NCBI GenBank assembly: GCA_016785225.1
Contig: JAFBJZ010000407.1
Location: 744,001-808,000, forward strand
DNA from: Psettodes erumei
Taxonomy: Eukaryota > Chordata > Actinopteri > Pleuronectiformes > Psettodidae
Length of the DNA stretch: 64,000 bases
Direction of reading: 5' to 3'
Position numbers and translations under genes: made by a program. Below, piece by piece: positions 12,901 to 25,008 of this stretch. Within the stretch, counting starts at the first letter, position 1. Each line of letters begins with the position of its first letter. The notes below the pieces were generated by a model. That model was not told the origin of the DNA. It saw only the letters and a list, made by a program, of their open reading frames with translations, and ran no database searches.

Positions 12901-13060
12901 TATTGTCTCCACACAGCTTTGTTTACTGGTGCATTTCTTTGTCGGCGACACGGCAAGTGGGAGCGGAAAGACGAAACTCGGATTTCCTATCTTTTCCACG
13001 GAGCATGGAGGTCCCATTCGTATAGCATAATTTATGCAAAATAAGTAGCCCTCTCTTCTG

Positions 13061-13133
13061 ATTGGCTGAGCGCTCCAGCGTTTCCCATCTTGCATTGGAT
13101 ACCGTCGCCTCGGCCACATCCCCGAGCCACGTC
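13061..13133 (+). promoter_or_regulatory. Putative kdelr2 promoter elements
   Basis: An inverted CCAAT box (ATTGG at 13061-13065) and a GCCACGTC box (13126-13133) lie 165-237 bp upstream of the kdelr2 ATG in a CpG-rich stretch. The ACGT core resembles sites bound by ER-stress bZIP factors. A full ERSE spacing is not present. This is inference from motif matches only. Confidence 0.4.
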
Positions 13134-13297
13134 GCGCATTACTCGCCATTTTCCCGTCTTCTGAAGCCAGAATCGGCCTATTCTGGTGTCACGGTGTCAT
13201 TCACCACTGCCCGGTCATAAATTAATTGCTACCGGAGACGGACTAAACTCGTTATAGAGTTTTGAATCGGTGTGCTTCGGCTGTAGCTCCAACAAAC

Positions 13298-16200
13298 ATG
13301 AACATTTTCAGGCTCACCGGAGATCTCTCCCACTTAGCAGCCATCATCATTCTGCTGCTAAAAATATGGAAAACCAGGTCTTGTGCCGGTGAGTAGTCAT
13401 TTACGTTTATTTACAGTTTGCATGACGCCCTGTCTTGCATAGAACGTGTCCTGTCACGTAAACACACAGTTTAGAAGAAAAGTGGTCTGTGCTGTGTAGC
13501 TTCCTCTGTTTGAGCGCATTAGCCATTTCTCGACTAGCGTTAGCCAGCCGGCTAGCAACGCTGTCCATACAACCGGTGTGCCCTGTCATCACATAAAGAC
13601 AGTCATATCTCACATTGTTATTGCTGCGGTTACCGGCATGACCACATGCCACGTTGACTCGACAAAGGCTCTTGTCGGGAAGAAATGTAGCTAGTAGCAA
13701 CGAGCCTTGACAGTGCAACGGGCCCCGCACCGACGTTAAGCAGAGAGCGGGGCACCAACGGGCCAACGCATAAGTTGGTTTACTTTACTGGGCCTCGTCG
13801 TTTTCAGTTGCTGGGGTGAAGCGAGTTAGTTTCACGTCGGCCTGATGTTCTTCCTTTACGCTACGTTCGCTGACGTGGCAGCGGGGCGCTCATTAGTCGA
13901 CGCTGAAAGTGAACGGCCGCTCGCTGCACGCTGTCATCACCCCGACGAACACTCCGCTGTGTTTTCACGTCGAGCCTCGCCGCTCGCTCTGCGGTCAAAG
14001 GTCAGGGGCTGTATCGCCGCAACACAGCCAGTCACCTGAGTTGTGTCAGTGCTGCTGTTTGCTTGAGATTAAACCAGGTAGCTTCACATGCAAGTCGATG
14101 TTGTTGAAGCTCTGTTGTATAAGTTGACTGCAGTCGCGGACAAGCTGCTACTGTTTGGCTACTGGTGATTTGGTGATCATAGCACAGTCCTCCTCTGACA
14201 GCGGGTGTGGAGGATGAGCTGTCACTTGCCAACGCACCAGATAAACAGATCAGGTGAGGAGGAGGAGGTGGTGGTGGTCTGCTTCTGCACCGAGCAGACA
14301 CTCACTGCCAACTGCTGATTAGTGGGCTGCAGTGTAACTTTGTCACATTACACACTCAAACACTCAGTGCAAAGGAAACAGACACCTTTTATTCATAAAT
14401 GTTGCTGTTTAGTCTCTCTGGCAGCTCCACAGGTACTGTTTTTGGGGAATGAATAAAGTGGGCAGGTGCATAGTTTTGGGTGAGTGTGTGTGGTTTGCTG
14501 TGTTGTGACATTTTGGTTGTGGTGGTGGTTGCTGTTCACTCATAGCAGGTCCTTTTGGTAGTTTAACCACCACATACCAAATGTAGTGTTGTGTGACTCA
14601 AAGCTGACACCTGTTAACATCTGCACCAACACAGCGTGGCTGGATGAGAGCGGGTTCTGTGAATGCCGAGAATTTAGATCTCAACCTACCTTCTGTACAT
14701 CTGGGATGTAGAAATGGTTCAGTGTCCTCTGTTGCCTCTTTGCAGGTATTTCCGGAAAGAGTCAGGTCCTGTTTGCCTTGGTGTTCACCACTCGTTACCT
14801 GGACCTGCTCACCTCCTTCATCTCTCTCTACAACACCACCATGAAGGTGACACACTCACCTGTTGCGCCCGATTCTCACATCCTGTCAGTTGTTCTTCCT
14901 CCAAGCACTAAACACACAGCGTCGAGGCTCTGCTAGCGCACCAAGCCGACACACCTGTGTTTGCTCAAGGAGAATAGCTTGTCTGTTTGGCAAGATGCAG
15001 CTGTGTGTGTGTGTGTATTACTCCTGCTGCTTCACTGTAGGTCATTAGACACTGAGACCTGTGGACATTCACCTCATCTTTCAGATCATCTACATCGGAT
15101 GTGCGTACGCCACCGTGTACCTGATCTACATGAAGTTCAAGGCCACTTATGACGGGAACCACGACACGTTCAGAGTGGAGTTCCTGGTCGTCCCCGTCGG
15201 CGGCCTGGCTTTCCTGGTGAACCACGACTTCTCGCCCCTGGAGGTCAGACGTCACCCTTCACCCTCACACCTGTTTCTGAATGCTCGTTTCGCTTCTTTT
15301 CGTACGTGAGCGTCGCCACGCGGCAGTCTCTGGCTGTCACCGCAAGAACAGGCTCTAATCATGCTCAGATTTCTAGGACATCATTAAAAATATATATTTA
15401 AGTTTCGTCCCCAGAGAATAGAGAAACTTCCTCTGTTCACTCACTTTGCGCCATGTTTTGTCATTTGAAGTTTATTGTGTTGGATCAGGTCAGAATGATG
15501 ACGACGCTCTGTTTCACCTCCCACAGCCGTCACTCTGAGTACATCAGATATTAGCAAAATACTAGTAGCACTTCAGTTATATGTAGCAGATTGGGGATAA
15601 GTGCTTATATGTTTAGGTAAATATTTGCAAAGTAGTTTCTCGTGAGAAAAAAATATAAAAATATATTGTGCAATCTCCACTTGGGAAATGCTTGCATCAT
15701 CACTGAGATAAATTAGAACTGACAGACAGTCCCTGAACGTGACTTTTATCACCAAATCAGATACACAAACCTCATGTCCTCCTTTTGGGATGAAGAAAAA
15801 GCGCCACGGTTGGTTTGAACATGTAGTCTGGCTTTCTTGGATTTTAGAATCACCATACGCAGCATGTGGCACAGTGCCCCCCCCCTCCCAAAAAAACACC
15901 AGGAGCTTCTCATAGCCAGTAAACAATTCCTGTCAACCCCCAGATCTTGTGGACGTTCTCCATCTACCTGGAGTCGGTGGCCATCCTGCCCCAGCTCTTC
16001 ATGATCAGCAAGACGGGCGAGGCGGAGACCATCACCACCCACTACCTGTTCTTCCTGGGTCTCTACAGAGCCCTCTACCTCATCAACTGGATATGGAGGT
16101 TCTACTTCGAGGGCTTCTTCGACATGATCGCCATTGTCGCCGGAGTGGTACAGACCATCCTCTACTGCGACTTCTTCTATTTGTATGTAACAAAAGGTGA

Positions 16201-16905
16201 GTGCTGCTGCGTTTTTTTCTCATTGTTTTGGTTCCACTGTGTTGGTCAACTTTCTATACAGTACTAGTTAGTTATGAGAGCCAAACGTTTAAAGACCGGT
16301 GTCTCAATATTTTAACATCACTCAGATGGGGGAAAAAAACAGCTCTTATCTTGTAGACAGGCTAAAGATAAAGTTCTGATGTGCTCAGTCGAGAGTTGTT
16401 ACCTTGAGGGGTATCAGCCATTCAACTCGTTCTGATTTCCGCCTCCACCCCAGGAGAACGAAGCTGAATGAAACGCAATTTAAGGAAATTCAGCGGCACC
16501 ACCTCTTTTCCGAAACATTGCTCCAGTTACGCTGAATCATCCACAGACCTCGTAGCGGGCACTTGTCATCTCAACTACTTTTCTTCCAAAAGAAATAGTC
16601 CCCCAGATTAAATTTTCACTTAACCCCATGGTGTTGGAGTGGCAGCAGAAGGTATTAGAGTTGAAGATCTGGATATCCTAACATGGTGTTCCCCAACAGA
16701 GGACCCGTGTTACACCCGGGGTCTTATGAGACGGTTAATATGACAAACAGGAGAGCATGAAATGTATCAAGGTTTTATCCAACAGTCTGTTTCTTGTTGT
16801 GGTTGTAAATAATGTTGACCTGTCATGTGATCAGCAGCGTTAAACCCAAACCTGCCCTGTCCCACTTTAGTGCTGAAAGGGAAGAAGCTGAGTCTGCCAG
16901 CCTAA
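13298..16905 (+). CDS. kdelr2: KDEL receptor 2, ER protein retrieval receptor
   Basis: Exons: 13298-13388, 14746-14846, 15085-15243, 15944-16196 and 16871-16905 (TAA). They give 212 residues, exactly the family length. It is a seven-helix membrane protein that binds C-terminal KDEL-type signals at acidic pH in the cis-Golgi and returns escaped ER proteins in COPI vesicles. Known binding residues are present: Arg5, Arg47 and Arg169, with the pH-sensing His12. The cytosolic tail ends KGKKLSLPA, the lysine-based COPI retrieval signal of this family. The sequence matches KDELR2 best, for example in ISGKSQ and the LSLPA end. No damage is seen. Confidence 0.97.
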
Positions 16906-18900
16906 GTGCCAAAGAGGAGGATTTTGGTTAGAATCAAAGCGGGAGATCGGAGGGCAGGTGGCGTGTCAGCGGACACCTCTGGCACCCAACCCAACTTCCG
17001 CGCTCCCACCACCACTTCCTCCTCTTTCCCCCTCCCACCAGCGTAAGATGCCTGAGACAGAGAGCGAGCGGGCGCCGCTGACTGCACCTTCTTCTGATCC
17101 GGGATCAGTCGGAATAGGAGCACCTGCAGAGGCTGGTCAAAGGCCTTTGATTTCTGTTTGACGCATCTTGCCTTAACTGTTTTTTTTAATTTCTCTGTAT
17201 AAAGGAAGGAAAAAAAAAAAGTGAGAAATGTTTTCTACATAAAAACGCGTACTCCGACGATTCGACACATTGGTGAATAAGAGCTGAAGATACAAAATTG
17301 CCTGTGATTTGGCATTGTATGATACTGAAGCGGACTTCTTGTGGTGGGATAGTATCGACTCGAGCGTTTGTAATAGTATTTGCAATGGAAATAAATGTGC
17401 GTTGTTTTTTCCTGAATCAATCTGGAGGAGGAATTTGTTGAATCCTCCTAACTTTGGTGGGCGAGTCATTCACGGTTTGCTCATCTGTTTCTGATCAGTA
17501 TGCATTCCCATGTATGAAGATTATGAATATACAGTATGAAGACTTTCCCATGGCCTTGGTAGAATATAAATCTGAGATGAATGCCATAATTTCATGTTCT
17601 CTTTTCAAAAAAAGGAAAAGGAATCCAGACTTACCTGTTGAGTTGTATCTTTGTTCAGATGCCTTCAGAACTGACCAGTATGCATCGCTCCTGTGGTGCT
17701 TTGCCATACAGAGCATTTAGGTTAAAACACAAAATGACGGGACACCATTGAGCTCATCACTGTAAGTGGCTTTCTTCATTTGTTCACCCCATTCATGGCC
17801 CAACAAGGACGCTTTATCACCTGTAATTATACTTCATAGCCCAGCCTGTTTATTCACTTTAAAATATTTGAGATGAGTAAATTCACTGGTAGTGTGCTGT
17901 ACGTGAAATATCACTTACACAAATGGAGGATTTTTTTCTTTCAGGTGCAGATGTATTTATTTTTTATCTTCCTGGTTTCAAATAAAACAGAGTCCGTAGA
18001 ATTGTCCACCTGTGGTGCATAATTTTAACGAACGAATCTTCCTGTCAGGAGCCGGAGACCAGAAGTACAATCCTACGAATGCTGTTGCAGTAAATCTGAA
18101 GTAGCTCTCAATCTGCTTCCCTTTTGGTTTTCATGCAGATCATTCCAATTTTACTTTTTTTTTTTTTTAAATTTCTTACCAGAGCTTTTGCATGATGTTG
18201 CCACCACCAATAAAGATTTTATGGGAAATATTTGTCTGCTGTGGTTGCAATGCATTTAAGACTAAATCTACTGTTTTAATTCCTAATGTAGCCTTGAGAA
18301 TCTAACTTTGTCCACACCCCCCATACATATGTATGTATATATATACATATTGGTTTGTTTTTATTGTTGTTGCCTTCAGCCCTGGCCGGCATTGACCTCA
18401 CTGACCTCGCACAACTCCCTCTGAAGACACAAAGGCTTCAAACTTTAAAATACACGTTATGCACTGGAAACATTTTGAAAGCAAATTAATAGGCTGAAGG
18501 GGGGCATATTTGATAGTGGACATGAAAAAGCATTTGTGAGCACTAACTTATTTACAAATCATACATATTTACAATTTGTCAGTTGTCAGTCAGCTTTCAA
18601 TTTCATCTGTTCATTTCATTGTAATTGGAGCACTGAGGTCCAGCAAAGGTCAGGTTGTTCCAGTTATACATTCAGTTAAAGTGGAATGACTTTTTACAGC
18701 TAAATACACACACACACACACACACACAAACTTTGTGTCTGATTTATGTACTGTTCTGTTGTTGTGGTGATGAAGGCTCAATATCATGAATCAACTGACC
18801 TGATGTACGGATGCTCTTTGGATTTTCCTGAACGGAGCCGTTTTTAAATATTCAGTCAGTTAAAATGTGATCGAGGCTTTTTTTAAAAAAATGTATTGCT
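16906..18900. other. kdelr2 3' UTR and spacer
   Basis: Non-coding. Candidate poly(A) signals are AATAAA at 17981-17986 and 18209-18214, suggesting a 3' UTR of 1.1-1.3 kb. A (CA)n tract lies at 18709-18728. No other gene is seen. Confidence 0.6.
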
Positions 18901-18941
18901 CTGTGCGCTCTCAACCAACAGGTTGTGCAGCGGTCACTTTC

Positions 18942-18953
18942 TGCGCATGCGCA
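18942..18953. promoter_or_regulatory. NRF1-type site upstream of first TIN2-like zinc-finger gene
   Basis: TGCGCATGCGCA is a perfect palindrome matching the consensus of NRF1, a factor common at CpG promoters of housekeeping genes. It lies 370 bp upstream of the ATG at 19323, just before GC-rich sequence, and so probably marks the promoter. Confidence 0.6.
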
Positions 18954-19322
18954 CGGTCAACAAGAAATCTCGGCGGCTATTTTTTATTACGTGACCGACT
19001 CTTCGACGAAAACAGGAAATACTTATTTTAATTTTTGACGCCTACAAAAAACCGAAATGTAACCCAGCCTTTTTCCGTTTTGTTTTGTTTGTTTTCCAAA
19101 TTCGATGAAATGATTGATGAAACGAAAAGGCCAGGCCAAGACAACCCGGAACAAAAACACCGTCGGACGCATTAAAGCATTGCAAACGCAAGCGGGACCC
19201 ACTCACACGCATCCGCGAAAACCCAGACTTGGAGTGAAGAAAAGAGAAAGAGGCGCAAGTTAATAGAATTACTCGAGGGAGTCCAGCAGTTTGTGCGAAA
19301 CTGAGTGCGGTGAATAAACAGG

Positions 19323-22300
19323 ATGGAGGATGTTTCCAAAGGGGACAGTGAGTGACCATTCACCAAGCTCTACCAAAGGCTCTGACACTGACTGCAGCTA
19401 GCGACGTGAAGCTAACTGTTGAAAGACTTAGCCTAAGTCATACGAAAAAAGCACTGTTAGCTCATGTCGACTTTAAAGTTAACATTGTAGGCCCATGCAC
19501 GCAACTTATTGCAATGTAGCAATCTAGCTTTGGCTAGACACACACACACACAAACACTTTCCTTAACATGTTGAGTATTTGTAACTTTTGAAAATGTGCA
19601 AGCATGACAATAACAGCTGAAGTTGAAGACATTACAGGGAGTGAAGGTGATCGAACAGTTTCTATCATGTGGAAGTCCTGAGCTGACGCTGACGTGAAAG
19701 TGCTTGCTGCCTAATAAAGGGAAAATGAAATCACAAAAAAATGTTGCAGCATGATTAAGTTGAAGGAGCATGTTCCATTACATTTACAGTGCACAGGTCC
19801 ATGTTTTGTGAGGATTGATTGTTCTCAGAATAAATGAACAAAGTCAGATGACCTTGAGTCAATTGTATATGTTAATATGTTACTTGTTAATGCTGCAGCT
19901 GATCTGGTGTCTGAATGACAGTGTTGTGTTCAGGTACCAACCTCCCCCTCTCCGCCCTTCGCCTCCTGGTCTCACCGATTCGCCTGCTCTCAGCAGCAGT
20001 CTGGCACACCATCCAGCAGAGAGTTGTGGCTGATTATGGGATGCTTGAGGAGTTTGTTTCCACGGTTACCGACATTGTCCCGGAGCTGCTCACCACCCAC
20101 CAGAGGGCCCAACTCATCCTGGGCCTCAGAGCACGGGTGAGGAGTAGTAGCCACTTATAATTACCATATAATAAAAGCTGTGACATTTAATTTTGGGTTG
20201 ACCTTAACTAAGTGTCTATTTTAATACTTAACTTAATGGAACTGGGCCAAATTATTGAAATTGGAGGGGGTTAAAGGAGTTCGGAGCAAGTGTTTCATGC
20301 CACTGTGCTGAAGAAAAAACTGCTGCTTGTGGTTGTAGCTCATCCTGGAGTTATGTCAGCTTGAGGCCTCTGCTGACTCAGAGATTGTCCAGCAGCACCT
20401 TGACCGGATGCAGACCCACATCGAGGCCTGGGTCACGGCGGTGAGTTTAAGTTCAAATAAAAATAAGCTAGACGTCTCTTTTTAAAAGTGGCCCCGCTCA
20501 TTACAGCGGCCGTAAAGTTTTACAACGTGTCGTGTCTTGCAGAGCGGTGCCGCAAACGTGGAGGTGCCCAACTCAGACTTTGTGGATCTTGTTAAGGATA
20601 TGCTGAAGGATCCTGACAACAGGGAGAACTTCTTTCAGGTCAGTGCTTTTGTCAAACAGATCGAGTACATTAGGTGCAACTAATGCGTCAGAGATTCCAG
20701 ACTGGGAGTTTTTAATGGCAAGCATGTAGAAGATGCTGGAGTTGCGTTACTTTTATTGTGCTGGTGTTGAAACTACAAGTTTAACTTAATGCAGCACTGT
20801 ATTTTTTTTGATGAATAAACAGAAGGAGCTGACAGGTGATCACGGTTTAAATGAAACCAATCAAACTGCGGGCTTTGAACGTGTTTTACAGCATCCATCC
20901 ACTTGCGTTATTCTTGTGTTTTTGGCTAAAAATCCTGCATGTCTGATTCTTCAATGACCTCAGCGTCCGTAGTTATTTTCTGTATGTTGTTGAGTTTTTC
21001 TAAAAAACCAAACGTAACAACTTTCTGTCTTCCAGAAAGTTTTCCCTGAAGAGTTTGGTCCCACGTTTGATGAAGCGCTTCACGCCTTGATGTGGCTGCT
21101 TCTGTCCAGACTGGAGACGTTTCTTCCTCTTTGCACTTTTCAACAGGTACACAACACACGCATCATTCTGGTGTCACCATGAAGCTACCTTTTGAATGTC
21201 ACTGTTGTGCGCTGTTCCCCCTTCCTTCTCATCCTTTTCCCTCGTTCTCCAGGTTGCCTCCATGTTTGGCGACGTGTCCTCTGTTCTGGAGGCCTGTATG
21301 GAGTCTGTGTCTCACTGTGAGGAGCTCAGACACGTGCTGCAGTATCGCAGAGACCTCGGCCGACTGGATCACAACGGCAAGTTCAGTTTATCGCCCTCTT
21401 ATCAGGTTTTATGTCCAGAACATGTACTTGCTGTCAGAACTTGTGTGACAACATATCACAGCGTAATATAATATGAAGGAAAAGCGCACATACGAGGAGT
21501 AGCCTGATGTCGCAGCACGGATAACCATTTTGTTAGTTGAAAATTCCTCCCCACCTCTGATATTTCACTTCATTCACTCACAGGTAACCCTGTGATGTGA
21601 GGAGGACAAATGTGACGTAATCGGGCTTCAGCTCATGATTGTTTTCAGTCAAAAATGAGGTTGTTAAATAATGTTCAAAAAGTTAAATGTCCAAAATCGT
21701 GAAAAACGTCAGTCACGGCTTTTCCAGAGTCCAAGGTGCCGCCTTCAAGGTTAGTTTTTTCAAACCAAGAATTCCCACTCTCTTGACATATTTTGAGAAG
21801 AACATTTTGATAACCACTTTCTGGGGTCATGGATTGTTTGTGTGGCTGCACCCAAAACATCAGTGACAGTTACTTTAAACATTTAGACAAGTCAGAGTTT
21901 CCTCTGACTCGTTTCTGTAGTTTGTGTAGCTTGTGTTTTCCGAATGGCACTTTGATTAATTAGTCTGTTTCACTCTATTATTACAATGTGTTCTTCTCTT
22001 TTCAGACGGTTCCTTGGACGGTGCCTGCATTGTCTCAGCACTCAAACTTCCCTCGGTAAAAACAGCCGAGACACATAAGGGACAATCGTCTGACATTGTC
22101 TCGAATTATGAGAAATCGTGCTCATCAGATTTGGAGAAGGAACCTTTGACGTCGCCTCGTACCGCACAGACAAATACTGACGCAATCACAGAGCTTCGGA
22201 CAAGTGAGACAAAAGCTGACCAGAGTAACCAAACTCCTGGGGAGAATGTTACAGGACTCCTTCAGAGTCCAGCAGAGGACGCATCTCTCCTTCTAAAACA

Positions 22301-23943
22301 ATGCCGTGTTCAGCTGGAGAGACTGGACGTGCCGCTGCCTTCTCAGTCTCGGCCCATGAGACAAAACAGGGGCCTGAAGATGATGAGCATTCTCCTGGCG
22401 GAGAAGAGGGGGCTCCGCGAGGAGGCCCGCACACCTGCTTACAGGAAAACACATCCGTCCCACGAGCCCTGTGACAGTGAGGATTCAAGCAGCTTCAGCA
22501 GAGACGCCGTCCTATATGGCTCCTGTCAGTACCTGCAGCGAGGATGACTCGTGGTCTTACTATTCAGAGGAGGACTCTTGCCATATCAGTACTAGCAGTA
22601 GTCCCAGTATGGCTGACTCATGGTCTTACTACTCAGGTGATGCCTCGTCCTTGGTGACTCCTGTCAGTAGTCCCACTCAATACGATCCATTGCCCAGCTG
22701 CTCAGATGAAGATGCTTCCTTGATGGGTCCGAACACGTTATCAGCTGCCGGCAGAGAGGCTGACATCAAAACTGTCCCTCTGAAAAAAAATCCCAAAGGG
22801 TACTGCTTTATCTGCAAGGAGCACGTGGACGCGAGCCTGAGAAGTCACATGAAAACGCACTTCCCCGCGGGCGACTACACCTGCCCCCGATGCGACAGCA
22901 GATTCAAACTCTTCACGTCCTTAAAGGTGCACCTGAACCGAACCTGCTACGAGTACAGCAAGCAGCAGGTCGATCCGGAGAAGCCGGACGCAGCGGGGAG
23001 TCTTTACAAATGCGACCGATGCAGGGAGGCGTTCAGGTACAAAGTGTCGCTGGACAGACACAAGCTGACCCACGACGAGCTGTACTGCGGCGTGTGCAGG
23101 AAGGTGCTGCAGGACGCGGCGACGCTGGCGAGGCACAAGGCGTCGCACACCCTGTTTCAGTGCACCCGGTGCGAGGAGACCTTCACGCTTTTCATGCCCT
23201 TGCTCAGGCACTGCGAAAACGTCCATCACATCAGAAGACCGTTCAAGTGCAGCCGCTGCCCCAAAACGTTACCCAAGCTCCGCTTTCTCATCCTGCACGA
23301 ATGGACGCACACGGGCCACCTGCCGTTCCAGTGCGCCCGGTGCAGCTGCAGGTTCAAGTGCGACGCCGACCTCATTCACCACGAAAGGGTCCACACGAAG
23401 GAGAAGCCCTACCTGTGTCCCGAGTGCGGCAAGACTTTCTCCAAGAACTCCAACTTGCTGCGGCACATGAATCTCATCCACAGCGAGCTGCGGAAAGAGA
23501 GGCGGCATTCCTGCTCCCAGTGCGAGAAGTCCTTCAAGGAGAAGGGAGCCCTGAAGAAACACCAGAGGAGCAAGCACTTGAACGAACTGTTCCGCCACCC
23601 GTGCCCGTACTGCGGCAAAATGCTCTCGGCGGCGACGCTCGCCAGGCACAAGTTAATCCACACGGGGGAGAGACCTTTCAAATGCACCGTGCTCGAGTGT
23701 GACAAGTACTTCAGGTCGACTTCTGAGGTGAAGAAGCATGTGCTTATACAACATACCACTGACAGGCCGTATAAATGCAGTGTCTGCGGAAAGGGCTTCG
23801 TAAAAATGTGCTTTCTCAACGCGCACGCGAAAATACACTCTGGGGAAAAGCCCTTCGTTTGCCACATCTGCGGAAAGGCTTTCCTCAAACGCTACAGCAT
23901 GCAGAGACACAAAAAGCTCCGACACACTTTTGTAACGCATTAA
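19323..23943 (+). CDS. TIN2-like (TINF2_N) domain C2H2 zinc-finger protein, copy 1, with apparent +1 frameshift
   Basis: Exons: 19323-19347, 19934-20136, 20339-20440, 20543-20638, 21036-21146, 21253-21376 and 22006-23943 (TAA). Residues about 9-220 resemble the TRFH-like N-terminal domain of the shelterin protein TIN2: helix start LRLLVSPIRLLSAAVW, then LEEFV, then LILGLRARLILEL, and later LMWLLLSRLETFLP. A disordered linker carries RQNRGLKM (22359-22382). Next come DSWSYYS-type acidic repeats and 13 C2H2 fingers, from CFICKEHVDASLRSHMKTH to the last HKKLRH. Finger 2 is a CCHC variant followed by QQVDPEKP. Two oddities: intron 6 appears to have a GC donor (21377-21378). The last exon also changes frame near 22500-22512: the upstream frame stops at 22547, while the finger frame is open from 22471. 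Removing one base gives 865 codons. The protein is probably nuclear and DNA-binding; its function is unknown. Confidence 0.8.
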
Positions 23944-25008
23944 CACACTCAGTTAAACAGCGCAACAACGCGAGGATCGGGCGGTTTGTAGCACAACCGC
24001 TGCATATGAACCGGACATATGAATGTGGCGGTTACTGGGAAGATCGCATCCACATAATTTAGGTTCAAATGAGTATGTCATGTGCCTGTGTGGGAGCGCA
24101 GACTGTATCTGCTGAAATCCCTTCTGTTATTTAATGACATACTACATTCACATGTAAAGCACAGTTACACAAGGTTTTTGTAATATTGTGTCATGTATGA
24201 TCTTATATGTTTATGAGATGGTAAAAGGGTAAATGTCATCACCACCATTAAATTATATTTGTACTTCTCCTAATTAAATGAAACTACTAAACTGTTCAGA
24301 TGAGGACATTATCTTTTATGGTTGCTACAGCGTATACTCCATCCTGCTAAGCTTAGAGCTGCTGTCCCTGGTAGTAGACACTTTTTTTACCATCCTGTGC
24401 TAACACTCACTGCAATCAAGCCTGAGATAAAAGTGGCAATGGCACAAAATGTCCTCAAAGTTTTTGGCTGAAACTCATTTACTTATGAATATTAAAGTAT
24501 GTAGTTTGATATAGCACCACTGTCGGATTGAAAATGACGTGTGTGTGTGTGTGTGTCATACAGTAAAACAGTAAAACAGACCCCATGCCCCCTTGTGAGG
24601 ACATAGTTTTTCTGAAAAAAAAAAAAAACCGACTTCCTGTTCAATGACATTTTAGTTTTAAATTATTTAGGACGTACTGATCCATAATTATTAAAAAACC
24701 AAAAATGTAAACCAAATCAAAGCTAGGGTCTCAGGAACTTAAATATAACAGATATACATTAGGCTATGTGAAAGAAGTGGAAAGAGAAAGAGGAATACTA
24801 AAGACGAGGACACGGAAATGATCGAACACCTCTGTCTGTCGTCGGAATGTTATTCGGGACGGAACGCGAAGCAACCGTTGACGCACAAAGATCGGCTGTG
24901 TTGCTTCGGTCACCTCAGCACAACCACTGTAAAAACCTTCTGTTTGACTTCGGTCGAGCGACGGACATCATTCCCCTTGACTGTAATGTAACGGCACTGA
25001 CACACACG
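23944..25008. other. Spacer between the tandem zinc-finger genes
   Basis: It holds the 3' UTR of copy 1, with a possible ATTAAA signal at 24247-24252, and a short GT tract at 24540-24555. An A-rich tract lies near 24616. The promoter and 5' UTR of copy 2 begin around 24800. No other gene is seen. Confidence 0.6.

Noticed and set aside
13061..13133. Full ER-stress element (CCAAT-N9-CCACG) for kdelr2
   Set aside because: CCAAT and CCACG cores are present, but their orientation and spacing do not fit ERSE or ERSE-II. They are listed only as separate promoter motifs.
12886..13149. Minus-strand open frame of 87 codons upstream of kdelr2
   Set aside because: It overlaps the CpG-rich kdelr2 promoter, has no family similarity, and has no matching splice or start context.
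22473..22494. A 22-nt GTGAGG...CAG 'intron' that would restore the frame in zinc-finger copy 1
   Set aside because: The phase fits, but it is much shorter than any normal vertebrate spliceosomal intron. A one-base indel is simpler.
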